Below, in pieces: positions 52,013 through 61,210 of a DNA stretch of 64,000 nt. The notes beneath the pieces are model-generated. The model was not told the DNA's origin and did not search any database. It saw only the letters and a program-made list of their open reading frames with translations. This stretch comes from Bifidobacterium breve (GTDB lineage: Bacteria; Actinomycetota; Actinomycetes; Nanopelagicales; Nanopelagicaceae). Numbering within the stretch: the stretch's first letter is position 1; the number at the start of each line of letters is the position of its first letter. The position numbers and the translations under genes are program-made. Location: NCBI GenBank assembly GCA_945885625.1, contig CAMCYS010000002.1, forward strand, positions 58,514-122,513, read 5' to 3'.

Positions 52013-53032
52013 ATGTTACGTTGGAAATATTCTCGCCCCTTGTTAATCGCAATCACCGTTATATTCGCGATCCTGCCATTTGCAGGTGATAACCCGCTTT
52101 CAAAAGCTGGCCTTCAGCAGACCATGGCAGTTGCCTTCTTATTTGGCGCGCTTGCGCTAACTTATGATTTACTCTTTGGTTTTACTGGTTTGCTCTCCTT
52201 CGGCCACGCGCTTTATTTTGCAAGCGGAATGTATGTGACGGCAATCTTGATAAATGACTTTAACGTTAATTTTCTGCTAGCTATACTAATTGCAGTTATC
52301 TTTACTTCACTCTTGGCAGTGCTAACCGGTGGCGCAGCATTGCGTACGACAGGGATAACTTTTGCAATGGTGACTTTGGCCTTTGGCCAAGCAGGCCATG
52401 TTGTTATTGCTCGAGATTTTGGTGGCTTTACAAATGGTGATGATGGCTTGCCGGTAAACGCAGACCGACTACCTGATTTCTTTATCGGTGTTGTAAACAC
52501 TAAATATCTATATCTCTTAGCCCTGGGCATCTTGGTATTTATTTATTTCACTGCTTGGTGGATTACCGAGAGTTCAGCCGGTCGAGTCTTTGCCGCGCTG
52601 CGTGATAACGAGCAACGAGTTTCGGTCTTGGGTTTAAACCCAAATCGCTTCAAGCTGCTTTCCTTCGTTTTATCAGCGGCTATGGCTGCCCTCATTGGCG
52701 CGGCCATGTTGATAGTTAGTGGCTCTGGTTCGCCTCGTTACGCGGCTGCTGACATTACAATTGCACTTTTGTTAATGGTTATTTTGGGTGGCCCAGTAAC
52801 TCGTTGGGGCGCCGTACTTGGTGGCATTATCTACTCAGTTCTAAGCACCCGTTTAACTGTGCTTAGTGATGGAACAGCCTTTGACTCCTTGCCTAATTTC
52901 ATAGGTGGACCGTTAGCTGAGCCAGCATTTACTTTAGGTTTAATCTTCATCTTAATCGTGATGTTTGCACCCGGCGGAATCTCTGGAGCTTATTACCGCG
53001 CTCGCTTTAAATACCTAAATAAAGGCAAGTGA
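52013..53032 (+). CDS. livM: LIV-type ABC transporter permease
   Basis: 339-aa membrane protein of the LivM family. Motifs: DLLFGFTGLLSFGHALYFASG near the N-terminus and the coupling region ESSAGRVFAALRDNEQR with GLNPNRFKLLSFVLSA. Starts two bases after livH. aacS follows without a gap, suggesting that the importer and the acyl-CoA synthetase serve the same substrate. Confidence 0.92.
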   Translation: MLRWKYSRPLLIAITVIFAILPFAGDNPLSKAGLQQTMAVAFLFGALALTYDLLFGFTGLLSFGHALYFASGMYVTAILINDFNVNFLLAILIAVIFTSLLAVLTGGAALRTTGITFAMVTLAFGQAGHVVIARDFGGFTNGDDGLPVNADRLPDFFIGVVNTKYLYLLALGILVFIYFTAWWITESSAGRVFAALRDNEQRVSVLGLNPNRFKLLSFVLSAAMAALIGAAMLIVSGSGSPRYAAADITIALLLMVILGGPVTRWGAVLGGIIYSVLSTRLTVLSDGTAFDSLPNFIGGPLAEPAFTLGLIFILIVMFAPGGISGAYYRARFKYLNKGK

Positions 53033-54958
53033 TTGAGCCAAGAATTACTTTGGCGACCTAGCGACTCAGCTATTGCCAATAGCGCACTTACTTCACTTGC
53101 TCAAGCAGCGATCGCAAAAACCGGGCTAAACCTTGACACATACGCTGATCTACATCAGTGGAGCATCAGCCAACCTGGTGATTTCTGGTCACTTGTTTGG
53201 GATCATTTAGGAATCATGGGTGAAAAAGGCCAGATAAATTTCACCCCCGGCAAAAACTTTATTGATGCCAAATTTTTCCCACAAAGCGCACTTAATATTG
53301 CCGAAAATATTTTGGCTCACGGCAAAGATCACGCAGCGGCCATTGTTGCAATTGACGAGGCGGGAAAGCGCAGCGAAGTAACTTGGGGCCAACTGCGCGC
53401 TGAGTCAGCAGCTGTTGCTGCCGCCCTGACAGATCTTGGTGTAGTAGCCGGTGATCGCGTAGTTGCTTGGACGCCAAACTATGCCGAAGTAATTATCTAC
53501 GCGCTAGGTGCATTGAGTATCGGCGCAGTAGTTAGTACTTCATCTCCTGACTTTGCCCCAAATGCGGTCTTAGATCGCTTTGGCCAAATTGAGCCTAAGG
53601 TTTTATTGGCTGCTCAAAACTATTTATACGGTGGTAAATCTATTGATTGTTTGGAGCGGCTCCACGAAATCGCTAACTCGCTACCCACTTTAGTTAAGAC
53701 TGTGCTGATCAGTGATCAAGATAATGAGTTCACTACTTTTGAAAACTGGATCAAGCCTTACTTGGGTGCGCCAGCTAAATTCGTGCGACTGCCCTTTAAC
53801 CACCCTGGCTTTGTGCTCTTCTCAAGTGGCACAACAGGTAAGCCAAAGTGCATCACTCATAGCGCTGCTGGGGTTTATTTAAAGGCCGTTGCCGAACATC
53901 GCTATCAATTCGATACCAAAGCTGGCGATAAAGTTTTCTTCTACACAACTTGTGGCTGGATGATGTGGAACTGGTTAGCAACTGGCCTTGGCGCTGGGGC
54001 AACTATCGTGCTCTTTGATGGTCAGCCGTTGTATCCAAATCCAGAGCGCTTATTTGATATTGCACAGAACGAAAAGCTTGATTTCTTTGGGGTCTCAGCG
54101 AAATACATCGACTCAGTCGCCAAAGCTGATCTAAAACCGATGCAGACCCATGATTTAAGTAACCTTAAAGTGATCGCCTCTACCGGTTCAGTGCTGGTTC
54201 CGGAAAGTTTTGATTATGTTTATCGTGAGATAAAGAAAGATGTTCACCTAGCCTCAATGTCAGGTGGCACCGATATCTGTGGCTGTTTCGCAGCTGGGGT
54301 TCCAACCCAAGGTGTTTATCGCGGCGAACTACAAGGCCCAGTCCTCGGCATGGCGACTGATGTTTTTGACGTACAAGGAAATTCTGCCGCCGCTGATGAA
54401 AAGGGCGAACTCGTCTGCACCGTACCTTTTCCATCAAAGCCAATTGGTTTCTGGGGCGATATTGATAACGCCAAGTACCGCAGCGCTTACTTCGAAGGCT
54501 TTCCAGGCGTTTGGACTCATGGCGACTTTGCCGCTAAAACTAAATCTGGTGGCTTTGTAATCTATGGCCGCAGTGATGCCACGTTAAATTCAAAGGGCAT
54601 CAGAATCGGCACCGCAGAAATTTATCGAGTAGTTGAAACCTTTACTCAAGTTCAAGAAGCCATGGCCGTTTCGCAAGATTTCGAAGGTGATACTCGGGTA
54701 GTTCTTTTCGTGAGCTTAAAGAGCGGAGCTGAGCTAAGCCCAGAGCTGGAGAAGGAACTTAAAACCGCGCTTCGTGTACAGGCCAGCCCGCGCCATGTGC
54801 CGGACTTAATTATCGCTGCTCCAGAACTGCCCCGCACTAAATCCAACAAATTAGTTGAGCTAGCCGTGGGCGATGTAATAAATGGTCGCGAAGTTCGCAA
54901 CCGAGATGCCCTGGCTAACCCACAAGCCCTTGATTGGTTTAAGCAGTTCGCGCTTTAA
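53033..54958 (+). CDS. aacS: Acetoacetyl-CoA synthetase
   Basis: AMP-forming ligase of 641 aa that activates acetoacetate. N-terminal LWRPSDSAIANSALTSL, FPQSALNIAENIL, P-loop LFSSGTTGKPKCI, TTCGWMMWNW, SGGTDICGCF, and the C-terminal lysine region PRTKSNKLVELAV..ING separate it from acetyl-CoA synthetase. TTG start directly after the livM stop, with AAAGG seven bases before. With bdhA upstream, 3-hydroxybutyrate could flow to acetoacetate and acetoacetyl-CoA. Confidence 0.92.
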   Translation: MSQELLWRPSDSAIANSALTSLAQAAIAKTGLNLDTYADLHQWSISQPGDFWSLVWDHLGIMGEKGQINFTPGKNFIDAKFFPQSALNIAENILAHGKDHAAAIVAIDEAGKRSEVTWGQLRAESAAVAAALTDLGVVAGDRVVAWTPNYAEVIIYALGALSIGAVVSTSSPDFAPNAVLDRFGQIEPKVLLAAQNYLYGGKSIDCLERLHEIANSLPTLVKTVLISDQDNEFTTFENWIKPYLGAPAKFVRLPFNHPGFVLFSSGTTGKPKCITHSAAGVYLKAVAEHRYQFDTKAGDKVFFYTTCGWMMWNWLATGLGAGATIVLFDGQPLYPNPERLFDIAQNEKLDFFGVSAKYIDSVAKADLKPMQTHDLSNLKVIASTGSVLVPESFDYVYREIKKDVHLASMSGGTDICGCFAAGVPTQGVYRGELQGPVLGMATDVFDVQGNSAAADEKGELVCTVPFPSKPIGFWGDIDNAKYRSAYFEGFPGVWTHGDFAAKTKSGGFVIYGRSDATLNSKGIRIGTAEIYRVVETFTQVQEAMAVSQDFEGDTRVVLFVSLKSGAELSPELEKELKTALRVQASPRHVPDLIIAAPELPRTKSNKLVELAVGDVINGREVRNRDALANPQALDWFKQFAL

Positions 54959-54981
54959 AAATTGGCACCAAGCTAATCTGC

Positions 54982-55992
54982 TTAGCCAATAATCTTTTCA
55001 ACCAAACCAGTTAAAGACTTACCTTTAAGGCTGGGTATACAAACGCCGTCTAAATCTGATCCATTTGCAATAAATACTGCTGGAATCCATTCATCCCCAT
55101 GTATCAGACCAGCAATTGCGCCTAGTAGCGCTGGCATTGAGTCAAGCTTTCGCTTATGAATTGTGCCTGCCAAGAGAAAGTCATTAGAGCTCTTTGCCAC
55201 TCTCAAGAAACACAAGATAAGTGCTAGAGACTCTGGGGCTGAAATTGAGTATGAATAAATCCGATCAATAACAACATCTTCCAGAATGTAGGCAACTTCC
55301 ATTAAAGATTTAGCGCTAGCTGTAGCAGTCAGAGCATCTGTCACTACTCTTTGAGACCAACTTCCATCTGGTAGTTGCTTTAGAGCTTTAGCCACTACTG
55401 CATCAACTGCTTCATCTTCCAGTAACGATGTAGCCACCGTTGCCAGAGCCAAAGCACAGTGAATTCCATCTTCGCTATGTGTAACTTCAGCATCTTTTCG
55501 AGTTTTCTCTAATACGAGTTCATGCTTGCCTCTAAATATCAGAGCGGCTGACAATGATCTAATCATCGCCATATCATCAAAATAATGTGGGTTGTCATGG
55601 CCACTATAAGGTGGCATTTTTCCCGACTTCAAATTATCAAGTGCCATCAAGGTTCCGGTTCTGCCACGTAAATCTTCGCCCGCATTAGCTAGCTTTGACC
55701 AACCATCTCTTGGCTCGACCCCGGATAAGTGAATATCTGCGGAGAAATAAAGCCACTCTGAATCATCGGTTGGTCTTGGTGCTAAAAATTCAACGGACTG
55801 CGCATGTGTATACACAGTCGGATAAGTATTCTGCTTTTGATCAAAAGCAAATTGAGTCAAACTAATCATGCGGTTCGAACGCTTAATGTTTAGGAGTCTT
55901 AAGCGATGCGAGGTTGAAGGAAATGACATGGCATCTCCAAAGGCTAGGCCGAGTACTGCTCCGCGAATTTTGCTTGCTTGGGAATGGCTCAC
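54982..55992 (-). CDS. ADP-ribosylglycohydrolase family protein C, divergent metal site
   Basis: Third ARH-fold gene of the operon. I start it at GTG 55992, overlapping the upstream stop by four bases (GTGA) and giving 336 aa; the frame runs upstream to 56094 but inside the previous gene. GAVLGLAFGDAMS and TDDS (75-78, first metal motif) are intact. The C-terminal motif, G-R-D-x-D-T/S in its two siblings, reads K-R-K-L-D-S (280-285): the first metal Asp is Lys282. It may bind rather than hydrolyse its ligand, or use another substrate. The middle segment EVTHSEDGIHCALA resembles paralog B. Confidence 0.83.
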   Translation of the reverse strand: MSHSQASKIRGAVLGLAFGDAMSFPSTSHRLRLLNIKRSNRMISLTQFAFDQKQNTYPTVYTHAQSVEFLAPRPTDDSEWLYFSADIHLSGVEPRDGWSKLANAGEDLRGRTGTLMALDNLKSGKMPPYSGHDNPHYFDDMAMIRSLSAALIFRGKHELVLEKTRKDAEVTHSEDGIHCALALATVATSLLEDEAVDAVVAKALKQLPDGSWSQRVVTDALTATASAKSLMEVAYILEDVVIDRIYSYSISAPESLALILCFLRVAKSSNDFLLAGTIHKRKLDSMPALLGAIAGLIHGDEWIPAVFIANGSDLDGVCIPSLKGKSLTGLVEKIIG

Positions 55993-56969
55993 TTGCTGCC
56001 CATTTCTACTAGTGAATCTGCGACGCTTAATGGCTCCATGCCTTTTGTGAAGGCAAGACATGATCCGCCCACACTGGTAACTGCTACTTTCCACTTATCG
56101 GGGATGTTTGCATAGCCTGAGATAGAGCCAGCAACAGCGCCCGCCATCGCAGCAATCGTGTCTGCATCTCGACCTAGGTTTACTGCGAAAAGTAATGACT
56201 TTGCGAAATCGCCCTTGCCATAGAGAACTGCTGCCAGCGCTAGAGAAACAGCTTCAGGCGCTAAGTCGGCAAAGAAATACTTAGTCTGCGCTACTTTTTC
56301 TAACAAGCGTTCAGCATTTTCGAACAATGTACCGTTGGCATTCTCATTTAAAACATTTTGAGCATCTACCAAAGTTCGATATGTCCATGAATCCTTAGGC
56401 ACTGAATTTAACGCGTTGTAATAGACCTCTAAGTAGCCCTTTCCAGCCATGCCACTAGTGACAGCAACGGCAATTGCGATACCTGAGTAGATTCCTTCAC
56501 CTGAATGACTAACTTCGCCATCAGCAATCGTGATTCGCTTTGCCATTTCAATATCGCCATTTGCAATTACCCCAATTGGGGCAACTCGCATAGCTAAACC
56601 ATCGCTCCAGGCATGGTTATGTTGACCTGAGAATGGTGGCATCAAACCTACTTTTAGGTTCTGAATCGCATTCATTTCACTGAATCCAGCCCCTAGGAAG
56701 GCAGCAGTTTGAGTACAAACTTTAGTTTTCCAAACATTTGCGAAATCTTCTGCCGTAATATTTTTACCATACTGCAGTAATGCAGCAGCTGTTAAAAGTG
56801 CATATTCAGTATCGTCGCTGCCTGCGGGTTCTAGATTTACAAAATCATCGATTGCCCCGTATTTAGCGCGGATATCTTGATACGACATTCCTTCAACTGG
56901 TCTACCTAAAGCATCGCCAATTGCTAAGCCTGCTAATGAACCTCGTGCTTTATCAAGTTGTTGACTCAA
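55989..56969 (-). CDS. ADP-ribosylglycohydrolase family protein B
   Basis: 326 aa. All-helical ARH/DraG fold that hydrolyses N- or O-glycosidic bonds of ADP-ribose or related ribosides with two Mg ions. LAIGDALGRPVEG, metal motif SDDT (51-54), LAMRVAPIGVI and GRDADT (266-271) are intact, so it should be active. TTG start directly after the stop of paralog A, with AAGGGAA upstream. Nothing about it is secreted. Genetic linkage to a sugar-type ABC importer suggests an imported glycoside as substrate, not a modified host protein. Confidence 0.88.
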   Translation of the reverse strand: MSQQLDKARGSLAGLAIGDALGRPVEGMSYQDIRAKYGAIDDFVNLEPAGSDDTEYALLTAAALLQYGKNITAEDFANVWKTKVCTQTAAFLGAGFSEMNAIQNLKVGLMPPFSGQHNHAWSDGLAMRVAPIGVIANGDIEMAKRITIADGEVSHSGEGIYSGIAIAVAVTSGMAGKGYLEVYYNALNSVPKDSWTYRTLVDAQNVLNENANGTLFENAERLLEKVAQTKYFFADLAPEAVSLALAAVLYGKGDFAKSLLFAVNLGRDADTIAAMAGAVAGSISGYANIPDKWKVAVTSVGGSCLAFTKGMEPLSVADSLVEMGSK

Positions 56970-58112
56970 TTAATTCCCTTTGTTTGAAAATAGAACTTCG
57001 CGTGCATTTGCAGTGGCTTTTATCTTTGCGGCATCTTTCGCGCCGATCGCTCTGGCAACTGCAGCAATTTTGTCGGCAGATTCAGAAAAGTTTCGGCGAC
57101 TTGCTTTTTCAACATCGGCAAGCCAATCACTTGGGATGTTCTCTATTCCGTTTAATCCGCCGGCAATTGAACCTGCCATCGTTGCAATTGAGTCAGAGTC
57201 ACGACCGTAATTAACGCCACCAAGGACACTCTTTCTGAAGTCTCCATCAGCGACTGCGAACATTCCTATCGCTATAGGCAATTCTTCAATCGCCAGTAAT
57301 CGACTTGGCTTTCTAGCATCATCACCATGCACTCGGTATTCATCTTCTAAAGTGTCAAAAGGTTTGAAAGCTTGCCGCAATACCGGAATTGCCGCTTTCC
57401 AGTCTGAAACGCCTTCAGCAGCCTTCACAACTGCCTGAATTGCTTTCTTGGTTCCATCATTTGCAAGATCTATCGAACACTCAACAATATCCTTAACAGT
57501 TGTGCCGCTAACGAAGGATTGGGCGACGCAAGCTGCGAAAACTCCAGCTGCTTCTCGGCCAAAACTGGATTGATGCGCGCCGGCAATCTCAATTGCCTCT
57601 TTATACGCGCCAACTGGATCGGCAGCATTAACCACGCCGACTGGGCTCATGTACATGGCGGCACCGCAATTAACCATATTGCCGACGCCAGCTTCACGCG
57701 GATCTACGTGGCCAAAGTGAAGTCTTTGCACTAGCCATTTTTCTGCATAGAAAACTCTATGAACAAGCAGTGTTTCTTTCCCTAGCTCAGGGATGAATCT
57801 AAATTTTTCAATCATTTCAGGAATGATGTATTTAGCGAATGTGAACGCATCGAGATGATCAGCCACTTGCTGGTATACCGAAATCAATGACTCAGTCATC
57901 AACGTATCGTCAGTTATATGACCATCGCCTTTGTGATACGGCGAAAGAGGTCGAAAGGTTTCAAAATCAGGATGAAAAGGTTTCTCAATACCCTCTACGA
58001 ATCCACCATAACGTTTCTGAATTTGCTCTGGGCTATATCCCTCTGTGGCTCCTCCGAGGGCATCGCCAACTGCAGCGCCAGCAATAACGCCTCGTACCTT
58101 GCTCTCAAACAT
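56970..58112 (-). CDS. ADP-ribosylglycohydrolase family protein A
   Basis: 380 aa, the largest of three. GAAVGDALGGATEGY, TDDT (67-70), NCGAAMYMSPVGVV and GRDSDS (303-308) provide the complete two-metal site. Substitution of Thr by Ser in the last position is conservative. A GGAG ribosome site lies six bases before ATG. First hydrolase after the substrate-binding protein, separated from it by an 80-base gap holding a 13-bp hairpin. Sequence similarity among A, B and C is limited to the motifs, so they look functionally distinct, not recent duplicates. Confidence 0.88.
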   Translation of the reverse strand: MFESKVRGVIAGAAVGDALGGATEGYSPEQIQKRYGGFVEGIEKPFHPDFETFRPLSPYHKGDGHITDDTLMTESLISVYQQVADHLDAFTFAKYIIPEMIEKFRFIPELGKETLLVHRVFYAEKWLVQRLHFGHVDPREAGVGNMVNCGAAMYMSPVGVVNAADPVGAYKEAIEIAGAHQSSFGREAAGVFAACVAQSFVSGTTVKDIVECSIDLANDGTKKAIQAVVKAAEGVSDWKAAIPVLRQAFKPFDTLEDEYRVHGDDARKPSRLLAIEELPIAIGMFAVADGDFRKSVLGGVNYGRDSDSIATMAGSIAGGLNGIENIPSDWLADVEKASRRNFSESADKIAAVARAIGAKDAAKIKATANAREVLFSNKGN

Positions 58113-58135
58113 TTAGTCTCCAAGTTATTTAGTGT

Positions 58136-58169
58136 CCCCCAAGGTCAGGCTTTACTCTGACCTTGGGGG
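58136..58169 (-). terminator. 13-bp hairpin between the binding-protein and hydrolase genes
   Basis: CCCCCAAGGTCAG (58136-58148) pairs perfectly with CTGACCTTGGGGG (58157-58169) around an eight-base loop. On the transcribed strand it is followed by GACACTAAATAA, not a U-tract, so it is more likely a partial terminator or an mRNA-stabilising 3' element that raises binding-protein mRNA over the hydrolases. Confidence 0.6.
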
Positions 58170-58192
58170 GCGTTCTAGATATTTATCAGTCT

Positions 58193-59464
58193 TTAACGGA
58201 GACCATTCCATCCATCTTGAATTGCTTTCTTGTACTCGGCGAGAGTGATCTTGCCGCTGTAAAGCAATCTAGCTTGTGGATTCTGGAAGGAGCCCTTCAA
58301 GGCCTCCCACTGTTCCACGAACAAGAATGGCGCTGTAGTTAGGTTTGCACCTTGGTTCATAAGGAACTGCCAGTTGGCATCCTTCTTTATCGCCTTAACA
58401 GCTGCTTGTCCGCTAGTGGTGCCCGGGATAGATCCGCCAACTGCGATATTTGCTTCAGCTAGATTCTGAGCTTCCATTAAGAACTTTACAAACTTAACTG
58501 AGTTCTTAATTTGCTTGCTCTGAGCACTAACTGAATAGATTCCTGCTGTTGGTGCCTGCTTAGCGCCACCACTGCCTGAAATCATTGGCAAATATTGGTA
58601 ATTAATATTCGACTGTAAGTCGATGGTGTTTGCTAGTGAGTTCTTGGTGAACCACAGTGGCAACTTGCCAGTCAAGAAGTCGGTCTGAGGACTTGAGCTT
58701 ACGTATTTGCTGGCCATACTCTTATCAACTTGAATCATTTCGGCGAAATTCCGAACAACCTCTAATTCAGGAGCTTTTTGAACTAGGTTTGCTTTTCTGC
58801 CAGTTGTAATTCCGGTGTAGTACTTAGCACCGACTGTTGGACCCATCACCATTGTAAGTTTCGCAGCAGAACCCAGACCAGCGCCGATTCCAGGACTGTC
58901 GGCTGTTGTTACTTTCTTTGCCAAAGCACGAAGTTCATCCCAAGTTAAGGAGTCTGTGTACTTTGGAACAGGTACGCCTAGCTTCTTGAACAAATCGACG
59001 TTCGCGACAACCATATATTGCTCTATCATCCATGGAACACCGAACATTCTTGCTTTGTAATTAACGGTTGTCCAGATTCCCGGGTTAATCTCCTTTTGGA
59101 GGTAACGCATATCCTTCGCAAGGTTGTATAAATAACCGCTCTTGGCATACTGCAGTGCAGCTGCTGATTCAGTGTCAATTACATCTGGAGCAGTTCCTGC
59201 TAAGAAGCCGGTAGAAAGTTGAGTATAAAGACCTGCTTCATCAACTAACTCTAGTTTCACAGGCGATGAAGGGTTTGCCTTGTTCCACGCTGCTACTTGA
59301 CTCTTTAACACAGCAATATGTGTGTCTTGCCATGCCCATGACATGAACCGAATTTCACTGTTTGCCGATGCTGATTGCATCGGCATTAATGTCGCTATTG
59401 AAACAGCTCCAATAGCAACCGCAGACAAAAGCTTTGCTTTTGCGTTAAAGCGACTTTGCTTCAT
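58193..59464 (-). CDS. Sugar-type ABC transporter substrate-binding protein
   Basis: Extracellular binding protein family 1, 423 aa. Signal peptide about 1-34 (ASANSE) with no lipobox cysteine. Mature start EIRFMSWAWQDTHIAVLKSQ, and TAPDVIDTESAAALQYAKSG are family-typical. GGGGGA lies just before ATG. Ligand unknown: CUT1-type importers take oligosaccharides or other polyols, while the adjacent ADP-ribosylglycohydrolases hint at ribosides or nucleotide-like glycosides. Confidence 0.9.
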   Translation of the reverse strand: MKQSRFNAKAKLLSAVAIGAVSIATLMPMQSASANSEIRFMSWAWQDTHIAVLKSQVAAWNKANPSSPVKLELVDEAGLYTQLSTGFLAGTAPDVIDTESAAALQYAKSGYLYNLAKDMRYLQKEINPGIWTTVNYKARMFGVPWMIEQYMVVANVDLFKKLGVPVPKYTDSLTWDELRALAKKVTTADSPGIGAGLGSAAKLTMVMGPTVGAKYYTGITTGRKANLVQKAPELEVVRNFAEMIQVDKSMASKYVSSSPQTDFLTGKLPLWFTKNSLANTIDLQSNINYQYLPMISGSGGAKQAPTAGIYSVSAQSKQIKNSVKFVKFLMEAQNLAEANIAVGGSIPGTTSGQAAVKAIKKDANWQFLMNQGANLTTAPFLFVEQWEALKGSFQNPQARLLYSGKITLAEYKKAIQDGWNGLR

Positions 59465-59501
59465 TTTTCCCCCTATATTGGTTGGTTTTTAAACATCACG
59501 A

Positions 59502-60317
59502 CTAACTCTTGACTGCACCTGAGACCAAGTTAGCTGTGAATTTTCGTTGTAGCACTATGAACAATAGAAGCGTTGGAATTACTGAGAGCACAGTCGCGGC
59601 TGCGAATGGACCAAATAAACCTAACCCTTCGGTTCCAATAAATCTTGCTAATTGCGTAGTAAGAGTTTGCTTCTCGCCACCTTGCAAGAACACTGTTGCA
59701 ACCAGGAAGTTATTCCAGGTATTAATGAATGCATAAATAAAGACCACGATTGATCCAGGAAGAATCAATGGGAAGACCACGTAACGAAGTACCTTAAGGC
59801 CAGATGCGCCATCAATTCGGCCAGCTTCTAGAATCTCGGATGGAACATTCTTAACGAAGCCACGCTGCAGCCATAAACAAAACGGCAAATTGAAGATAAC
59901 GTAAAGAATTATGGCGCCTATAAACGAATTGAATAGTCCAATTTTGACGTAGATCAAGAAGAGTGGGAAAACAGTCAAAAGAGAAGGGAAGACCTGGGAA
60001 CTCAAAACCCAACCAGTCGTTGCCTTTGAAAACCAACCTCGTGATTGTGCCACTAAGTAAGCAGCCGGTGCCGTTACTACCGTGGTAACAAAGGCAGATA
60101 CTGTTGAAAGCCATAGGCTGTTCCAAGCTGCTACCAAGATTCCGGAACGACCAACTGCTTCAGAGTAATTAGCCCAATCTGGCTTGGCCGGGAACCAAAT
60201 CAAATCACTACCGCCAATCTGAATCTCCTGTTTAAGCGATGTTGCAACCAGCCAAAATAGCGGCAGGCCAAAGAAGATCGTGAAGAAGATGGTTCCGATA
60301 ACTCTTAGAGTTTTCAT
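59502..60317 (-). CDS. Sugar-type ABC transporter permease (MalG-like)
   Basis: 271 aa with about six hydrophobic segments. The cytoplasmic coupling motif EILEAGRIDGASGLKVLRYVVFPLILPG is the CUT1 EAA loop. Its ATG overlaps the upstream permease stop by four bases. No ATPase gene is present anywhere in the operon. Confidence 0.9.
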   Translation of the reverse strand: MKTLRVIGTIFFTIFFGLPLFWLVATSLKQEIQIGGSDLIWFPAKPDWANYSEAVGRSGILVAAWNSLWLSTVSAFVTTVVTAPAAYLVAQSRGWFSKATTGWVLSSQVFPSLLTVFPLFLIYVKIGLFNSFIGAIILYVIFNLPFCLWLQRGFVKNVPSEILEAGRIDGASGLKVLRYVVFPLILPGSIVVFIYAFINTWNNFLVATVFLQGGEKQTLTTQLARFIGTEGLGLFGPFAAATVLSVIPTLLLFIVLQRKFTANLVSGAVKS

Positions 60318-61210
60318 TGATTGCTCTCACGCATCTGCTTTTTCAAAATTGCATAGACCAGAAGTAGTTCAAAGACCGCAATAGTCACGCCTAGCGCGGC
60401 TGCATACCCAAATTGACCATATTTAAATGCTTGTCTGAATGCGAAAACAATTGGGATATCAGAATTTGGTGGCGGGAAAGACCCGAGGACCACATAGATC
60501 AAATCGAAAGCGCCAAAATTCCAAATTAGGTTCAACGCAAATAGCGGAACCAATACTGGGCGAAGGTGCGGAAGAATCAAATGACGTAATTTTTGTAATG
60601 GAGTTACGCCATCTATATCCATAGCTTCGGAAAGCTCTCGTGAAAGAATTTTAAGAGAGGCAAGCGCGGACAAGGTGATCATTGGCATCAAGGCCCACGC
60701 GCCTATAACCACTAAAGTTGGGAAGAATAAAGTTGGATCTTCCAGAAAGCCAACTTCACCGGCTGGAACATTGAGTTGTCTAAGAATCACATTGAGTGGT
60801 CCGCTATTAACGTTCATCAAACTTATCCAGATAACCGCAACTGCTGGCGGTGACATCGCCCAAGGGGAAAGCGCTAACAACTTCAAGGGAAACATGTAGC
60901 GCTTATTTTGGTTAAGCAGCAGCGCCACACAAACGCCCATGACCGTAGTTAGCGTCGTTACCAGAATCGACCATAGTAAACCAAGTCTAAATGAAGCAAG
61001 GAACTGTTTATCTGTCAGCATGTATCTGTAGTTTTCAAGACCAATAAAGTTTAGATCCACATCAATTCCGGCTACCCAGTCGCTAAACGAGGCCATTATT
61101 GAAAGAATGATTGGAACCGTGCTTACCAAAATAATTAGAGCAAGCAGAGGAGAGAGGAGAATTCTGACTGATCGGTCTTGATTCTTTATTGTAGATATTC
61201 TCTTTTTCAT
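60314..61210 (-). CDS. Sugar-type ABC transporter permease (MalF/UgpA-like)
   Basis: 298 aa with six predicted hydrophobic segments and the EAA loop ELSEAMDIDGVTPLQKLRHLILPHLRP. The N-terminus is short and basic (MKKRISTIKNQDRSVR). Start overlaps the lacI-family gene by four bases, so regulator and importer share one mRNA. Confidence 0.9.
   Translation of the reverse strand: MKKRISTIKNQDRSVRILLSPLLALIILVSTVPIILSIMASFSDWVAGIDVDLNFIGLENYRYMLTDKQFLASFRLGLLWSILVTTLTTVMGVCVALLLNQNKRYMFPLKLLALSPWAMSPPAVAVIWISLMNVNSGPLNVILRQLNVPAGEVGFLEDPTLFFPTLVVIGAWALMPMITLSALASLKILSRELSEAMDIDGVTPLQKLRHLILPHLRPVLVPLFALNLIWNFGAFDLIYVVLGSFPPPNSDIPIVFAFRQAFKYGQFGYAAALGVTIAVFELLLVYAILKKQMRESNQ

Noticed and set aside
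55993..56094. Upstream extension of ARH paralog C
   Set aside because: It lies within the coding region of paralog B and has no family similarity. GTG 55992 gives the usual GTGA overlap and a normal ARH N-terminus.
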